Below are positions 11,945 to 12,650 of a stretch of DNA of 12,650 nucleotides, piece after piece. How positions within the stretch are numbered: position 1 is the first letter of the stretch; every line of letters starts with the position of its first letter. A program made the translations under genes and the position numbers. Location of the stretch: contig CAZOVK010000067.1 of the NCBI GenBank assembly GCA_964583165.1, positions 1 through 12,650 on the forward strand. Reading direction: 5' to 3'. Below the pieces are notes generated by a model that saw only the letters and a program-made list of their open reading frames with translations, had not been told where the DNA came from and did not search any database. Source of the DNA: CAZOVK01 sp964583165 (GTDB lineage: Bacteria > Bacillota > Clostridia > Lachnospirales > WRAX01).

Positions 11945-12589
11945 TTATATCATCGCATTCTTCTGTGTATACTTCTTGAACAAATCATCCACGGCTTCAC
12001 GCAACAAAGAACCTTCTTCAATGGACTCGCGCTTGGCTAAGTCAGCCAACATTTGAAGTTGTTCAACAGAGTAGAAACTTGTCTTGGGCGTGAGTCTTTC
12101 TTCACGCGACAAACAGGCCTTATTGCGCCCCGATTGTTTCGCGCGGTATAATGCGGAGTCTGAACGGCGAATAAGCTCGTTGGCGCGTTGACCGTCATCA
12201 GGATAGAACGCCACGCCCGCGCTGACAGAAACAGACAAATCAAGGCTCTTGAACCTCTCTGCCTTATAGGCGTTAAAGTCAAGCCCGCGCACAACAGACG
12301 TCGTAAACAGGAACGCGTCCTCTTTCTCTACCTCGGGCAGAAGCACATAGAACAAATCCCCGCCACACCTATAAAACTTGGCATTCTTTGGGAAGGACTT
12401 CATGAGGTGATTGGTCAGGACGCGAATTACCTCGTCCCCTACAGTTGAACCATAAGTCTCATTTATCATAGCCAAATGGTCAATGTCAATCGCCACTAAA
12501 GAGGCTTCCGTTATCCGCTCGTTCGCTATCAACTGACCTAAGTCTTGCTGAAGCATATCCAACGAACCATACTCGTTGCTTTCAAACAT
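11945..12589 (-). CDS. Degenerate GGDEF-domain protein with C-terminal ribbon-helix-helix-like segment
   Basis: This is a 214-residue soluble protein. Residues 28-160 form a GGDEF domain: VAIDIDHLAMINETYG (32-47) with the metal-binding Asp at 35, RCGGDLF (74-80) at the signature, SAGVAFYPDDG (123-133), and RRSDSALYRAKQSGRNK (141-157). The signature is GGDLF: the glutamate needed for diguanylate cyclase activity is leucine, and no RxxD inhibitory site precedes it, so the domain is probably catalytically inactive but may still bind a nucleotide. Residues 168-209 look like a ribbon-helix-helix DNA-binding unit: a short strand KTSFYS, helix A EQLQMLADLAKRE, a turn, and helix B GSLLREAVDDLFKKY. 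No sensor or membrane domain is present. The ATG follows GGGAGGG. The role may be ligand-controlled DNA binding, which is inference. GGDEF is certain; RHH is probable. Confidence 0.88.
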   Translation of the reverse strand: MFESNEYGSLDMLQQDLGQLIANERITEASLVAIDIDHLAMINETYGSTVGDEVIRVLTNHLMKSFPKNAKFYRCGGDLFYVLLPEVEKEDAFLFTTSVVRGLDFNAYKAERFKSLDLSVSVSAGVAFYPDDGQRANELIRRSDSALYRAKQSGRNKACLSREERLTPKTSFYSVEQLQMLADLAKRESIEEGSLLREAVDDLFKKYTQKNAMI

Positions 12590-12650
12590 AAAATTCCCTC
12601 CCGAAAATCGACCGATATTACAATATCCTATAATATTTATAATATAAATG
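12590..12650 (-). promoter_or_regulatory. AT-rich upstream region of the GGDEF-like gene
   Basis: The region between the GGGAGGG ribosome binding site and the window edge is very AT-rich and contains TATAAT- and TATTAT-like boxes on the minus strand. A -10 element is likely here, but its -35 partner may be cut off by the window edge, so I do not fix a start site. Confidence 0.35.

Overview
The window looks like a chromosomal piece of a medium-GC Firmicute, most likely a Clostridia-class anaerobe. The evidence is strong AGGAGG-type ribosome binding sites, a TTG start, sigma-A promoters often carrying an extended TGn -10, a MurG of the clostridial 'HESD' subtype, and small hydrophobic Hol-Tox/TxpA-like toxins. 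No organism can be named from the sequence alone.

Layout. (1) Positions 1-4837, plus strand: a tight MoxR/DUF58 operon made of a 5'-truncated multi-pass membrane protein, a DUF4129 protein, a DUF4350 protein, a MoxR AAA+ ATPase and a DUF58 (vWA-like) protein. (2) Positions 4838-5588, with no long reading frame: two near-identical 335-bp tandem units. Each encodes, on the minus strand, a 29-residue single-span peptide resembling TxpA/Hol-Tox type I toxins, and on the plus strand a short antisense RNA with its own promoter. A third unit survives only as a toxin promoter. (3) Positions 5619-6398: a PHP-family (HisJ-type) phosphoesterase with its own promoter and terminator. (4) Positions 6545-7354: a secreted peptidoglycan-binding protein with a histidine-rich C-terminal domain of unknown function. 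(5) Positions 10627-7360, minus strand: a probable operon of a membrane-anchored M1-type metallopeptidase, a flavodoxin-like/SCP2 fusion, and an AT-richer orphan gene. (6) Positions 10791-11861, plus strand: murG, divergent from (5). (7) Positions 12589-11945, minus strand: a small GGDEF-like protein with a degenerate signature (GGDLF) and a C-terminal ribbon-helix-helix-like segment, convergent with murG.

The most interesting parts are the duplicated type I toxin-antitoxin locus and the GGDEF-RHH protein. In each toxin unit the antitoxin promoter lies against the toxin's intrinsic terminator, and the whole antitoxin is complementary to the toxin mRNA 3' region. The two units differ mainly in unpaired parts of the antitoxin. 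Unit 1 begins 16 bp after the DUF58 stop codon with no terminator between them. The antitoxin's central hairpin is also nearly perfectly complementary to a hairpin in the moxR leader, a possible but unproven regulatory link. All functional statements rest on motif recognition by eye; no database search was run.
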